Shown piece after piece: positions 1 to 6,474 of a stretch of DNA of 34,943 nucleotides; within the stretch, counting starts at the first letter, position 1, and each line of letters begins with the position of its first letter. This DNA comes from Acidimicrobiia bacterium (GTDB taxonomy: Bacteria > Actinomycetota > Acidimicrobiia > IMCC26256 > PALSA-610), in NCBI GenBank assembly GCA_036271555.1, contig DATBAK010000038.1, positions 1-34,943 on the forward strand. Direction: 5' to 3'. The notes beneath the pieces are model-generated. The model ran no database searches. It was not told the origin of the DNA and saw nothing but the letters and a program-made list of their open reading frames with translations. Made by a program: the position numbers and the translations under genes.

Positions 1-897
1 CTCGGGTTCTCGAGCCAGCTCGTCTTCAACACGTTCCACAACGGGCGCCTGCACGACATGGAGCACGATGACGTCGACCTCGCCTACGCGGCCGCCCGCG
101 CCCACAACCGCGGGATGCTCGAGTTCTGCGCCGGCGACCCGCGGCTGCTGCCGTCCCTCTACGTCCCGCTGGCCGACCCCGAGCGGGCCGTCGCCGCCAC
201 CGGGGACGCGCTGGCCCAGGGCGCGGCTGCGCTGCTCATCGCATCAGGCTGCCCGCCGCAGTACTCACCCAGCCACACCGATTTGTTCGGCGTCTGGGCC
301 CGGGCCGAGGAGGCCGGCATTCCCGTGGTGTTCCACGTCGGCGGCACCGGCACGCTGATCGACCCTCGCTACTTCGTCAACGGCAAGCCCATTCCGCCGG
401 ACTTCCACGGCGGCGAGGAGAACTTCCGCTCGGTCGACTACATGGGCATCCCGCGCCCTCCCGAGCAGACGCTCGCGACGATGATCTTCGACGGCGTGCT
501 CGACCGCTTCCCGAACCTGCGGATCGGCGTGATCGAGCAGGGCGCGATCTGGGTGCCGTCGTGGACGCGGCAGATGGAGGCCGCCTTCGAGGCGTTCGCG
601 CGGCACGAAGAACGGCTGCGCGGTCTCGCGCTGCGGCCGACGGAGTACGTGACGCGTCAGGTCCGGTTCACGCCCTATCCGACCGAGGACGTCGGCTGGA
701 TCATCGAGCAGAACGGGCCCGAGATCTGCATGTTCTCGTCCGACTACCCGCATGTCGAAGGCGGCCGGCGGCCGGTCGAGCGCTTCGAAGCGTCGCTCGC
801 GGGTGTCGGAGACGAGGTGAAGCAGCGTTTCTACTGCGACAACTTCCTCGACCTGATGGGCCGCCGCGCCGGGCGCGTCCTGGAACGGAGCGCCTGA
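1..897 (+). CDS. Amidohydrolase family 2 metal-dependent hydrolase (5'-partial)
   Basis: The reading frame is open from the first base of the window, so the N-terminus lies upstream; 298 residues are visible. The sequence fits the amidohydrolase_2/ACMSD-like TIM-barrel hydrolases, which hydrolyse or decarboxylate small acids with one or two metal ions. Visible landmarks are a strand ending in VVFHVGG (candidate metal-binding His), the stretch LRIGVIEQGAIWVPSW where the family has its later barrel strands, and SSDYPHVEGG near the C-terminus with the expected catalytic Asp. The stop TGA shares one base with the ATG of the next gene, so the two are translationally coupled with a VOC protein. Members of this branch are common in aromatic and steroid catabolic loci; the substrate here is unknown. 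An internal ATG at 58 is not the start, because homology-like sequence continues before it. Confidence 0.85.
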   Translation, partial: LGFSSQLVFNTFHNGRLHDMEHDDVDLAYAAARAHNRGMLEFCAGDPRLLPSLYVPLADPERAVAATGDALAQGAAALLIASGCPPQYSPSHTDLFGVWARAEEAGIPVVFHVGGTGTLIDPRYFVNGKPIPPDFHGGEENFRSVDYMGIPRPPEQTLATMIFDGVLDRFPNLRIGVIEQGAIWVPSWTRQMEAAFEAFARHEERLRGLALRPTEYVTRQVRFTPYPTEDVGWIIEQNGPEICMFSSDYPHVEGGRRPVERFEASLAGVGDEVKQRFYCDNFLDLMGRRAGRVLERSA

Positions 898-1376
898 TGC
901 TGCTGAACGGTGTGAACCATGTCGCGATCCTCACGAACGACGCGAAGCGGCTGCACGCGTTCTACGCCGACGTGTTCGAGGCGCCGGTGACGAAGGACTT
1001 CGCGGCCGGTGAGGACATGCGGCTGTCGTTCATCGACATCGGTCCGACGCACGAGCTCAACGTGTTCGAGATCCCGGGCAACCCCGAGGCGCAGCGGCAG
1101 ACGCCGATGTTCGGGCGCGGCCGCATCGATCACATCGGGCTGCTCGCGGCGTCGATCGACGCGTTCGACGAGATCCGGCGGCGCCTCATCGAGCGTCGCG
1201 CGACCGACGGGTTCGTCACCGACTTCGGCCCGGTGCTGTCGCTGTTCTTCACCGACCCCGACGGCTTGGAAGGCGAGGTGTGCGTGCCGAAGCCCGGCGC
1301 GCAGCCCGACGAGAACAACCCGCCCGGTACGCCCGCCGCGGGATACGAGCGCGTGCTCGACCTGGACAATTCGTGA
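897..1376 (+). CDS. VOC (glyoxalase/dioxygenase) superfamily protein
   Basis: A 159-residue protein starting MLLNGVNHVAILTNDAKRL. It shows the two beta-alpha-beta-beta-beta modules of vicinal-oxygen-chelate proteins: an N-terminal NHVAI strand with the usual metal-binding His, a central IDHIGL repeat of the same strand, and SLFFTDPDGLEGEV near the C-terminus with the candidate Glu ligand. Such proteins are metal-dependent lyases, isomerases, dioxygenases or resistance proteins; the reaction cannot be told from sequence. The ATG overlaps the previous stop by one base. The stop overlaps the GTG of the next gene (GTGA, 1373-1376). The gene is thus the middle member of a three-gene operon. Confidence 0.85.
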   Translation: MLLNGVNHVAILTNDAKRLHAFYADVFEAPVTKDFAAGEDMRLSFIDIGPTHELNVFEIPGNPEAQRQTPMFGRGRIDHIGLLAASIDAFDEIRRRLIERRATDGFVTDFGPVLSLFFTDPDGLEGEVCVPKPGAQPDENNPPGTPAAGYERVLDLDNS

Positions 1377-1669
1377 TCGCGGCGTTCTCGATCACGCCGC
1401 TGGGTGTCGGCGAGTCGGTGAGCGAGCAGGTCGCCGAGGTCGTGCGGATGGTGCGCGCGAGCGGGCTCGCGAACGAGACCAACGCGATGTTCACGAACGT
1501 CGAGGGCGAGTGGGACGACGTGATGGCGCTCATCCGCGACTGCACGATGAAGGTCGCGGAGTCGGCGCCGCGCGTCAGCCTCGTCGTGAAGATCGACTAC
1601 CGGCCGAGCGTCACCGATGGGCTCACGAGCAAGCTCGCGGCCGTGGAAGACCGCCTGCTTCGCGATTGA
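1373..1669 (+). CDS. MTH1187 family thiamine-binding protein
   Basis: A 98-residue protein beginning (V)IAAFSITPLGVGESVSEQV, matching the small ferredoxin-fold MTH1187/YkoF-type proteins that bind thiamine or its pyrimidine. Features of the family seen here are the N-terminal strand with SITPLG, the VRASGL segment, and the VVKIDYRPS strand followed by a helix to the C-terminus. The GTG start at 1373 overlaps the upstream TGA by 4 nt; starting further upstream would add sequence unlike the family. The last 47 bp overlap the 3' end of the convergent oxygenase gene. The role may be thiamine salvage or binding; no thiamine biosynthesis gene is nearby. Confidence 0.85.
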   Translation: MIAAFSITPLGVGESVSEQVAEVVRMVRASGLANETNAMFTNVEGEWDDVMALIRDCTMKVAESAPRVSLVVKIDYRPSVTDGLTSKLAAVEDRLLRD

Positions 1670-2681
1670 CGCGACCAGAAGGCACCGGGAAGCGCACGTA
1701 TTCATCGATCATGAGCAGCCCGAGCTGCGAGTCGCGGTCGACCGCCGGCTCGACACGACCGCGTGCGACGAGGTCGGCGACCAGCCGTTCGACCACCGCG
1801 TCGAGCGTGAGGTCGCCGGCGTGCGCGCGCCAGGCGTCGCGTTCCGCCTCGTCGCGGAAGCAGTAGGCCTTCCACGACACCGAGAACCGCAGGTCGTCCC
1901 AGTCGTAGCGCGCGACGGGCTCGGTGTCGGCGTAGTGCACGGTCCACTGCCGCGCGCCGACGGGGTCGAGCACCATGCCCGGCCGCAGCGGCGGGAGGTC
2001 GTCGGCTGGAACCGCGGCGATGCGGTCGACGCCGTGGAACACGCTGTCGGTGTCGAGCACCATCGCGGTGTTGAACTTCGCCGGGTGCGTCGCCGGCGGC
2101 GCGAACGGACCGTCGGGCCAGTAGGCGAGCGCGCCGCCGTCGCAGTCGTGGAACCACGCGATGCCGGTCGCGATCGGCATGCGCCACTCGTCGAACAGAC
2201 CCGAGTGGTGCATGACGACGAGCAGCCATTGCGGCACGAGCTTCCGATTCAGGCCGCGGAACTCCGGAACGTCGGTGTGCACCGCGAGCTCCTGGCCCGG
2301 AACCATGAGGTTCGCGTACGCGATCGCCGGCTCGATCACCGCGCGGCCGTGCACCGCGCGCGCGGCTTCGAGGAACGCGTCGTGATGCAGGAACGGTTGG
2401 ATGCCTTCGATGCGCGCGGTCTCGCCGTACGCGTACTCCTCGCGGAAGTAGCTCGTGCGGACCGCGAGCGCGCGTCGCGGCTCGTTCGTGCCGAGGCGGC
2501 CGCCGGTACGGATGAAGTTCACGACGCTGTCGTGGCGCTGCGAGAGGCCACGGCCGATCTCGCTGTCGAGCTGCTCGAGCTCCGCGTACATGCGGTACGC
2601 GCCGAAGCGCTCGCAGAGCTCGACCATCGCAGCCGCACCCGCGGCATCGAACAGCTCGTCGATCGCGACGACGTTGCTCAC
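1623..2681 (-). CDS. Fe(II)/2-oxoglutarate-dependent oxygenase-like protein
   Basis: A 352-residue protein starting from GTG (SNVVAIDELFDAAG). It carries the facial-triad pattern of Fe(II)/2OG oxygenases: His135-Thr-Asp137 in AVHTDVPEFRG and a distal His216 in DTDSVFHGVD, with several downstream Arg residues that could bind 2-oxoglutarate. Family assignment rests on that triad and on the spacing of about 80 residues; I do not recognise a named subfamily, and the substrate is unknown. A TAGCCT box lies 8 nt before the GTG, arguing for a leaderless message and for this start. The C-terminal 15 codons run antisense over the 3' end of the thiamine-binding-protein gene. Confidence 0.7.
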   Translation of the reverse strand: MSNVVAIDELFDAAGAAAMVELCERFGAYRMYAELEQLDSEIGRGLSQRHDSVVNFIRTGGRLGTNEPRRALAVRTSYFREEYAYGETARIEGIQPFLHHDAFLEAARAVHGRAVIEPAIAYANLMVPGQELAVHTDVPEFRGLNRKLVPQWLLVVMHHSGLFDEWRMPIATGIAWFHDCDGGALAYWPDGPFAPPATHPAKFNTAMVLDTDSVFHGVDRIAAVPADDLPPLRPGMVLDPVGARQWTVHYADTEPVARYDWDDLRFSVSWKAYCFRDEAERDAWRAHAGDLTLDAVVERLVADLVARGRVEPAVDRDSQLGLLMIDEYVRFPVPSGRVNREAGGLPRPRACS

Positions 2682-2689
2682 GACCGGCG

Positions 2690-2695
2690 AGGCTA
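2690..2695 (-). promoter_or_regulatory. -10 box of the oxygenase gene (leaderless)
   Basis: Reading on the minus strand, TAGCCT is followed by 8 nt and then the GTG start at 2681. The position is that expected of a -10 element with transcription starting at or next to the start codon. No clear -35 is seen. Confidence 0.5.
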
Positions 2696-2728
2696 ACCGG
2701 CCCGGCCGCTTCGGTTTCTCAGCCCGAT

Positions 2729-2752
2729 CCGGCGGTCGTTACGATGCGCCGG
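2729..2752 (+). promoter_or_regulatory. Thiolase promoter region with inverted repeat
   Basis: A TACGAT hexamer (2740-2745) lies about 36 nt before the thiolase ATG and is bracketed by the perfect 6-bp inverted repeat CCGGCG (2729-2734) / CGCCGG (2747-2752). The arms could be an operator around the -10, but arms this short and GC-rich can arise by chance here. The gene also has an SD-like GAAGGGA at 2768-2774, so this one is probably a leadered transcript. Confidence 0.35.
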
Positions 2753-2781
2753 TCTCACCACGACCGCGAAGGGACGCCAAC

Positions 2782-3960
2782 ATGGGCGACGCCGTCATCG
2801 TCTCCGCCTGCCGTACGGCCATCGGAACCGCACGCAAGGGCTCGCTGCTCGACGTGAGCGCGTTCGACCTCGCGAAGTACGCGGTCGCCGAATCGTTGAA
2901 GCGGTCGAACGTGCCCGCGGCCGACGTCGACGACATCGTGCTCGGCGAGTCGCTCCAGGGCGGCGGCGACATCGCGCGCTACGCCGCGATCACGAGCGGC
3001 CTCACCGACGTCCCGGGCATGGTGCACAACCGTCACTGCGCGTCGGGCATGGCCGCGGTGCAGACCGCGTCGGCCAGCATCATGGCGGGCATGGACACGG
3101 TCGTCATCGCGGGCGGCACCGAGTCGATCTCGACGTCGCCGTCGGCGATGAAGCGCGTGCTCGGCACCGACGAGATGCAGCAGTGGATGTCGCCGAGCCA
3201 CCCCGAACAGCCGAACGCACCCGCGTTCGACATGTCGATCACCGTCGGCTGGAACACCGCGCAGAAGGCGAACGTCACGCGCGAGGAGATGGACCACTGG
3301 GCGTGCGAGTCGCACAACCGCGCGGTCGCGGCGATCGACGAAGGTCGTCTCGAAGAGGAGATCTTCCCGATCGACGTACAGCTGCGCGACGGCACGACGA
3401 AGACGTTCTCGGTCGACGAGCACCCGCGTCGCGGGTCGAGCATGGAGAAGCTCGCGGGCCTCAAGCCGCTGCACCCCGAGATCGAGGACTTCAGCATCAC
3501 CGCCGGCAACTCGTCGGGCCTCAACGACGGTTCGGCGGCGATGGTGATCGTCGACAGCGAGTACGCGCAGGAGCACGGCCTCGAGCCGCTCGCGATCGTG
3601 CGGGGCTGGGCGTCGGCGGGCCTGCCGCCGCAGGACACGGGCTTCGGGCCGACACGTGCGATCCCGAAGGCGCTCAAGCGCGTCGGCCTCTCGATCGACG
3701 ACATCGCGCTCTTCGAGATCAACGAGGCGTTCGCGTCGATGTGCGTCGCGTCGACGCGCATCCTCGGCATCCCGCACGAGATCACCAACGTGAACGGCAG
3801 CGGCTGCAGTCTCGGCCACCCGGTCGCGTGCACCGGCGCGCGGATGATCGTCACGCTCATCCACGAGCTGCGCCGCCGCAACGGCGGCTACGGCGTCGCG
3901 AGCATGTGCGCGGGCGGCGGCATGGGCTCGGCGACGGTGATCGAGGTCCTCAAGCCGTGA
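2782..3960 (+). CDS. Thiolase (acetyl-CoA acetyltransferase family)
   Basis: A 392-residue degradative/biosynthetic-type thiolase: it cleaves a 3-ketoacyl-CoA with CoA, or condenses two acyl-CoAs. The nucleophilic Cys86 is in VHNRHCASGM, the NEAFA motif follows in the C-terminal half, the catalytic His is in GSGCSLGHPVACTG, and the second catalytic Cys is in the C-terminal CAGGGMGSA. Length and all four motifs are complete, so it should be active. The ATG at 2782 follows an SD-like GAAGGGA by 7 nt and gives the canonical N-terminus DAVIVSACRTAIG; the open frame extends upstream without similarity. It stands alone, followed by a hairpin and an ECF sigma gene. With the many ACADs of the window it fits fatty-acid or steroid beta-oxidation. 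Confidence 0.93.
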   Translation: MGDAVIVSACRTAIGTARKGSLLDVSAFDLAKYAVAESLKRSNVPAADVDDIVLGESLQGGGDIARYAAITSGLTDVPGMVHNRHCASGMAAVQTASASIMAGMDTVVIAGGTESISTSPSAMKRVLGTDEMQQWMSPSHPEQPNAPAFDMSITVGWNTAQKANVTREEMDHWACESHNRAVAAIDEGRLEEEIFPIDVQLRDGTTKTFSVDEHPRRGSSMEKLAGLKPLHPEIEDFSITAGNSSGLNDGSAAMVIVDSEYAQEHGLEPLAIVRGWASAGLPPQDTGFGPTRAIPKALKRVGLSIDDIALFEINEAFASMCVASTRILGIPHEITNVNGSGCSLGHPVACTGARMIVTLIHELRRRNGGYGVASMCAGGGMGSATVIEVLKP

Positions 3961-3967
3961 TCGGTCG

Positions 3968-3993
3968 GGCCGGGGAGTAAACGTTCCCCGGCC
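3968..3993 (+). terminator. Hairpin downstream of the thiolase gene
   Basis: A perfect 9-bp stem, GGCCGGGGA (3968-3976) / TCCCCGGCC (3985-3993), with an 8-nt loop, starts 7 nt after the thiolase stop. It has no U-run, as is usual in GC-rich actinobacteria. It probably terminates the thiolase transcript before the sigma-factor gene, and could also affect that gene's leader. Confidence 0.6.
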
Positions 3994-4012
3994 GCCACGG
4001 GTTCTCCTCGCA

Positions 4013-4498
4013 GTGGAGGCCGACCGGAACGACTTCGAGGCGTTCTTCGACGAGCACTACGGCGCGGTCCTGCGGTCCGTGGCGCTCGCGATCGGCGATG
4101 CCGGCCGCGCCGAGGACCTGACGCAGGAGGCGTTCGCCCGCGCGTTCCGGCACTGGTCGAAGGTCGCGACGCTCGACCGGCCGATCGCATGGGTCTACGT
4201 GGTCGCGCTGAACGCAGAGCGGTCGCGTTGGCGGCGCGAGCGGCGCGCGCCCGCCGTCGAACCGGCGCCGGTGACGGTGCCCGACGCGTCGAGCTCGGTC
4301 GTGAGCACGATCATCGTGCGCGATGCGCTCGATCGGCTCCCGCCGCGCCAGCGCTGCGCGATCGTCCTCCGCTACCTCGGCGACCTCACCGTCGCCGACA
4401 TCGCCTCGGTGATGGGCTGCGCCGAAGGCACCGTGAAGGCGACCCTGCACCGCGCGCTCGCGCATCTGCGCGTCGATCTCGACGGGAGTGACGAATGA
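4013..4498 (+). CDS. ECF-type RNA polymerase sigma factor
   Basis: A 161-residue sigma-70-family protein of the extracytoplasmic-function class. Region 2 is visible at residues 10-75 (FEAFFDEHYGAVLR, then EDLTQEAFARAF with the region 2.2 DLTQE motif, and the RPIAWVYVVALN helix). Region 4 is at about 105-155 (LDRLPPRQRCAIVLRYLGD, then the DNA-binding helix-turn-helix IASVMGCAEGTVKATLHRAL). The GTG at 4013 is the only start near the conserved N-terminus; no strong SD is seen. The stop overlaps the ATG of the next gene (ATGA), the usual sign of a sigma/anti-sigma pair. Target promoters and the inducing signal are unknown. Confidence 0.9.
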   Translation: MEADRNDFEAFFDEHYGAVLRSVALAIGDAGRAEDLTQEAFARAFRHWSKVATLDRPIAWVYVVALNAERSRWRRERRAPAVEPAPVTVPDASSSVVSTIIVRDALDRLPPRQRCAIVLRYLGDLTVADIASVMGCAEGTVKATLHRALAHLRVDLDGSDE

Positions 4499-5469
4499 AC
4501 ATCGAAGAGCTCCGCGACCAACTCGAGCAGCTCGCGGGTCCGGTACCGCGCGCGACGTCGGCGGCGCGCGCCGCGGTCGGGACGCGCGTTCGCCACGCGC
4601 GCCGACGGCGCAACCTGCTGGCCGGCGGCACGAGCGTGCTCGCGGCGGCGCTCGTCGTCGCGATCGTCGCGGTCGGGATCGGCAGCACGGGCGGATCGGT
4701 GAAGGTGCGTACGACGTCGCCGAGCGCCACCACCGCGCCGACGAACCCGCAGTGTCGCTTCGGGGCGAAGGTGGTGCCGCCGAACCAGGTGCCCGCCGTG
4801 GTGTCGGCGTGGAACGACGGACGCGCCGTCATCGGCGGCGGCGCGCTCTGGACCGCCCGCCGGCAGAACCGCCCGATTCACGACGGGTCGATCTACCGGC
4901 TCAAGATCGGCTGGTACGCGATCCCGTTCGGGCTTCCGACGATCACGGCGCGCCGGCTCGACGGGCCGGGGCGTGCGACCGGCGACGCCAACCAGGCGAT
5001 CAACGAGCACGGGAAGTGGGTCGCGTCGGCGATCGAGCTCCCGAGCGTGGGCTGCTGGGCGATCACCGCGCGCTACCGGCACTCGACGATCACGTTCCGC
5101 GAGCTGATCGGCGACCCGCCGGAACCGCTTGCGATCGGCACGATCACGGGGGTGCTCGAGGAGGTCGGTGGCCCCGCGCCCGGCGCCGCGCACGGGCTCG
5201 CGGGCACCGTCAACGTCACGAACAACGCGCCGTCGGCGGAGGTGCCCGGTTGCCCGCCTGCCGCGTTGGACGTCGCGTGTGCGGCGAGCCTGCAGGTCGT
5301 CACGGACGCGAGCGGTCACTTCCGGGTCGACGTGCCCGCCGGCGAGTACACGGTGAACGGGTACAGCCCGCAGTACCTCGACGGCAACGGTGGATGCGGC
5401 GGCGGTAGCCACCTGCGCGTCGAGACCGCGCAGACGACGCCCGTCGAGGTGGTCTGCCCGATCCGCTGA
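4495..5469 (+). CDS. Membrane-anchored anti-sigma-like protein with large extracytoplasmic domain
   Basis: A 324-residue protein translationally coupled to the ECF sigma gene by a 4-nt overlap. It has an N-terminal cytoplasmic part of about 40 residues rich in Arg, a single membrane helix at about 42-64 (LLAGGTSVLAAALVVAIVAV), and a 260-residue outer part. The short cytoplasmic segment lacks the HxxxCxxC zinc motif of classical anti-sigma factors, so its sigma-binding role is inferred from position only. The C-terminal 130 residues contain VTDASGHFRVDVPAGEYTV, which resembles carboxypeptidase-regulatory-like beta-sandwich repeats. Several paired Cys residues in the outer part could form disulfides. 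A sensor that ties surface conditions to the sigma factor is the likeliest role. Confidence 0.7.
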   Translation: MNIEELRDQLEQLAGPVPRATSAARAAVGTRVRHARRRRNLLAGGTSVLAAALVVAIVAVGIGSTGGSVKVRTTSPSATTAPTNPQCRFGAKVVPPNQVPAVVSAWNDGRAVIGGGALWTARRQNRPIHDGSIYRLKIGWYAIPFGLPTITARRLDGPGRATGDANQAINEHGKWVASAIELPSVGCWAITARYRHSTITFRELIGDPPEPLAIGTITGVLEEVGGPAPGAAHGLAGTVNVTNNAPSAEVPGCPPAALDVACAASLQVVTDASGHFRVDVPAGEYTVNGYSPQYLDGNGGCGGGSHLRVETAQTTPVEVVCPIR

Positions 5470-5475
5470 TCAGCG
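5464..5475. terminator. Palindrome joining two convergent stop codons
   Basis: CGCTGATCAGCG is a perfect 12-bp palindrome centred on abutting TGA (plus) and TCA (minus) stop codons at 5467-5472. The two genes end with no base between them. It is short for a terminator. Confidence 0.35.
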
Positions 5476-6474
5476 AGCAGAGTCGAGGAACCGCGCGCCG
5501 TCGAGCGCGCGTTGCTCCCACCACTCGAGCTCGTCGTTGCGGCCCCCGAGTGCCTTCTCCCACCCGAAGTGCACGAGCCCACCGAGCAGCGCGAGCCCGA
5601 GCTGGCGCTCCCACCACGGTTCCGTGTCGATGCCGTGCAGACGGAGCGCAATGCGGAACGCGTCGATCGTCTCTTCCTTCGAGTGCGGCAGCCGCGCCGC
5701 GTTGATCGCGAGGTACCACGCGAGCTCGCCGCACGCGGTGCCGATGCCCGGCGTCTCCCAGTCGAACAGCACGGTGCGGCCGTCGTCGGTGCAGCCGAGG
5801 TTGCCGAGCTTCCAGTTGCCGTGCACGAACGTGAGCGGCGTCGTCTCGAGCGCGCCGACGAGCGGCGACGGGTCGCGCGCGAGGTCGAGCACGAGCTCGG
5901 CCGCGCGCGGCGCCTCGTCGGGGAAGCGTTCCCAACCCTCGCCGACGAGTTGCGGCACGACCGCGTCGGATTCGATCGCGGCCTCCGTGGTGGCCGTCCA
6001 CGGTGAGAGCTCGAGGTAGCGGTTGGTCATCGGCACGACCTCGAGGTCGTGGCCGCCACCCCAGAACGCCGCGCAGAGCGCCGCGAGGTGGTCGAGGAAC
6101 TGGAGGTGCGTGTCGATCGCGAGCTCGTCGTCGCCCTCCGGCACGAGCCACTCGCCGATGTCGCGCATGATCAACGCGACCTGTCGGTGGCCGGGCGTGC
6201 CGTCGGCCGTCGCGACGTCGACGATCGGTTGGACGAAGCACGACGGCAGCCGGTCGAGCAGGCCGCGCCGCCACAGCACCACCGGCGCGTACGCGAGCTG
6301 TCCGGTCGCGCGCATGGTCCAGTCGTCGCGGATGTCGAGGTACTTCACGACGAACCGCTCACCGTCGACGGTGACGCGCTCGAAGCGCGCGCCCGACTTC
6401 GAGTCGGTGTGCGTCATCGGTTCCCGGTCGGACGCGCCCGCGAGGACACTCTCGAGGGTGCCGACCAGCTTCAC
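5470..6474 (-). CDS. Aminoglycoside-phosphotransferase-fold kinase-like protein
   Basis: A 334-residue protein of the APH/choline-kinase-like fold, starting from GTG (KLVGTLESVLAGAS). Lys44 in FVVKYL is the likely ATP-binding lysine. The catalytic loop reads HGNWKLGN (His218-Asn225) and the metal-binding Asp is D238 in LFDWETPG. The position that is normally the catalytic Asp (HGD) is Asn220, so activity may be reduced or the role non-catalytic. The GTG overlaps the stop of the upstream glutamate dehydrogenase gene (GTGA, 6471-6474), so the two are co-translated. The natural substrate is unknown; antibiotic resistance should not be assumed. An open frame runs further upstream, but only as an antisense-free shadow of the dehydrogenase gene. 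Confidence 0.8.
   Translation of the reverse strand: MKLVGTLESVLAGASDREPMTHTDSKSGARFERVTVDGERFVVKYLDIRDDWTMRATGQLAYAPVVLWRRGLLDRLPSCFVQPIVDVATADGTPGHRQVALIMRDIGEWLVPEGDDELAIDTHLQFLDHLAALCAAFWGGGHDLEVVPMTNRYLELSPWTATTEAAIESDAVVPQLVGEGWERFPDEAPRAAELVLDLARDPSPLVGALETTPLTFVHGNWKLGNLGCTDDGRTVLFDWETPGIGTACGELAWYLAINAARLPHSKEETIDAFRIALRLHGIDTEPWWERQLGLALLGGLVHFGWEKALGGRNDELEWWEQRALDGARFLDSAR

Noticed and set aside
5470-6474. Calling the APH-fold protein an aminoglycoside resistance enzyme.
   Set aside because: The catalytic Asp is Asn and the gene is coupled to glutamate dehydrogenase; the fold alone does not show resistance.
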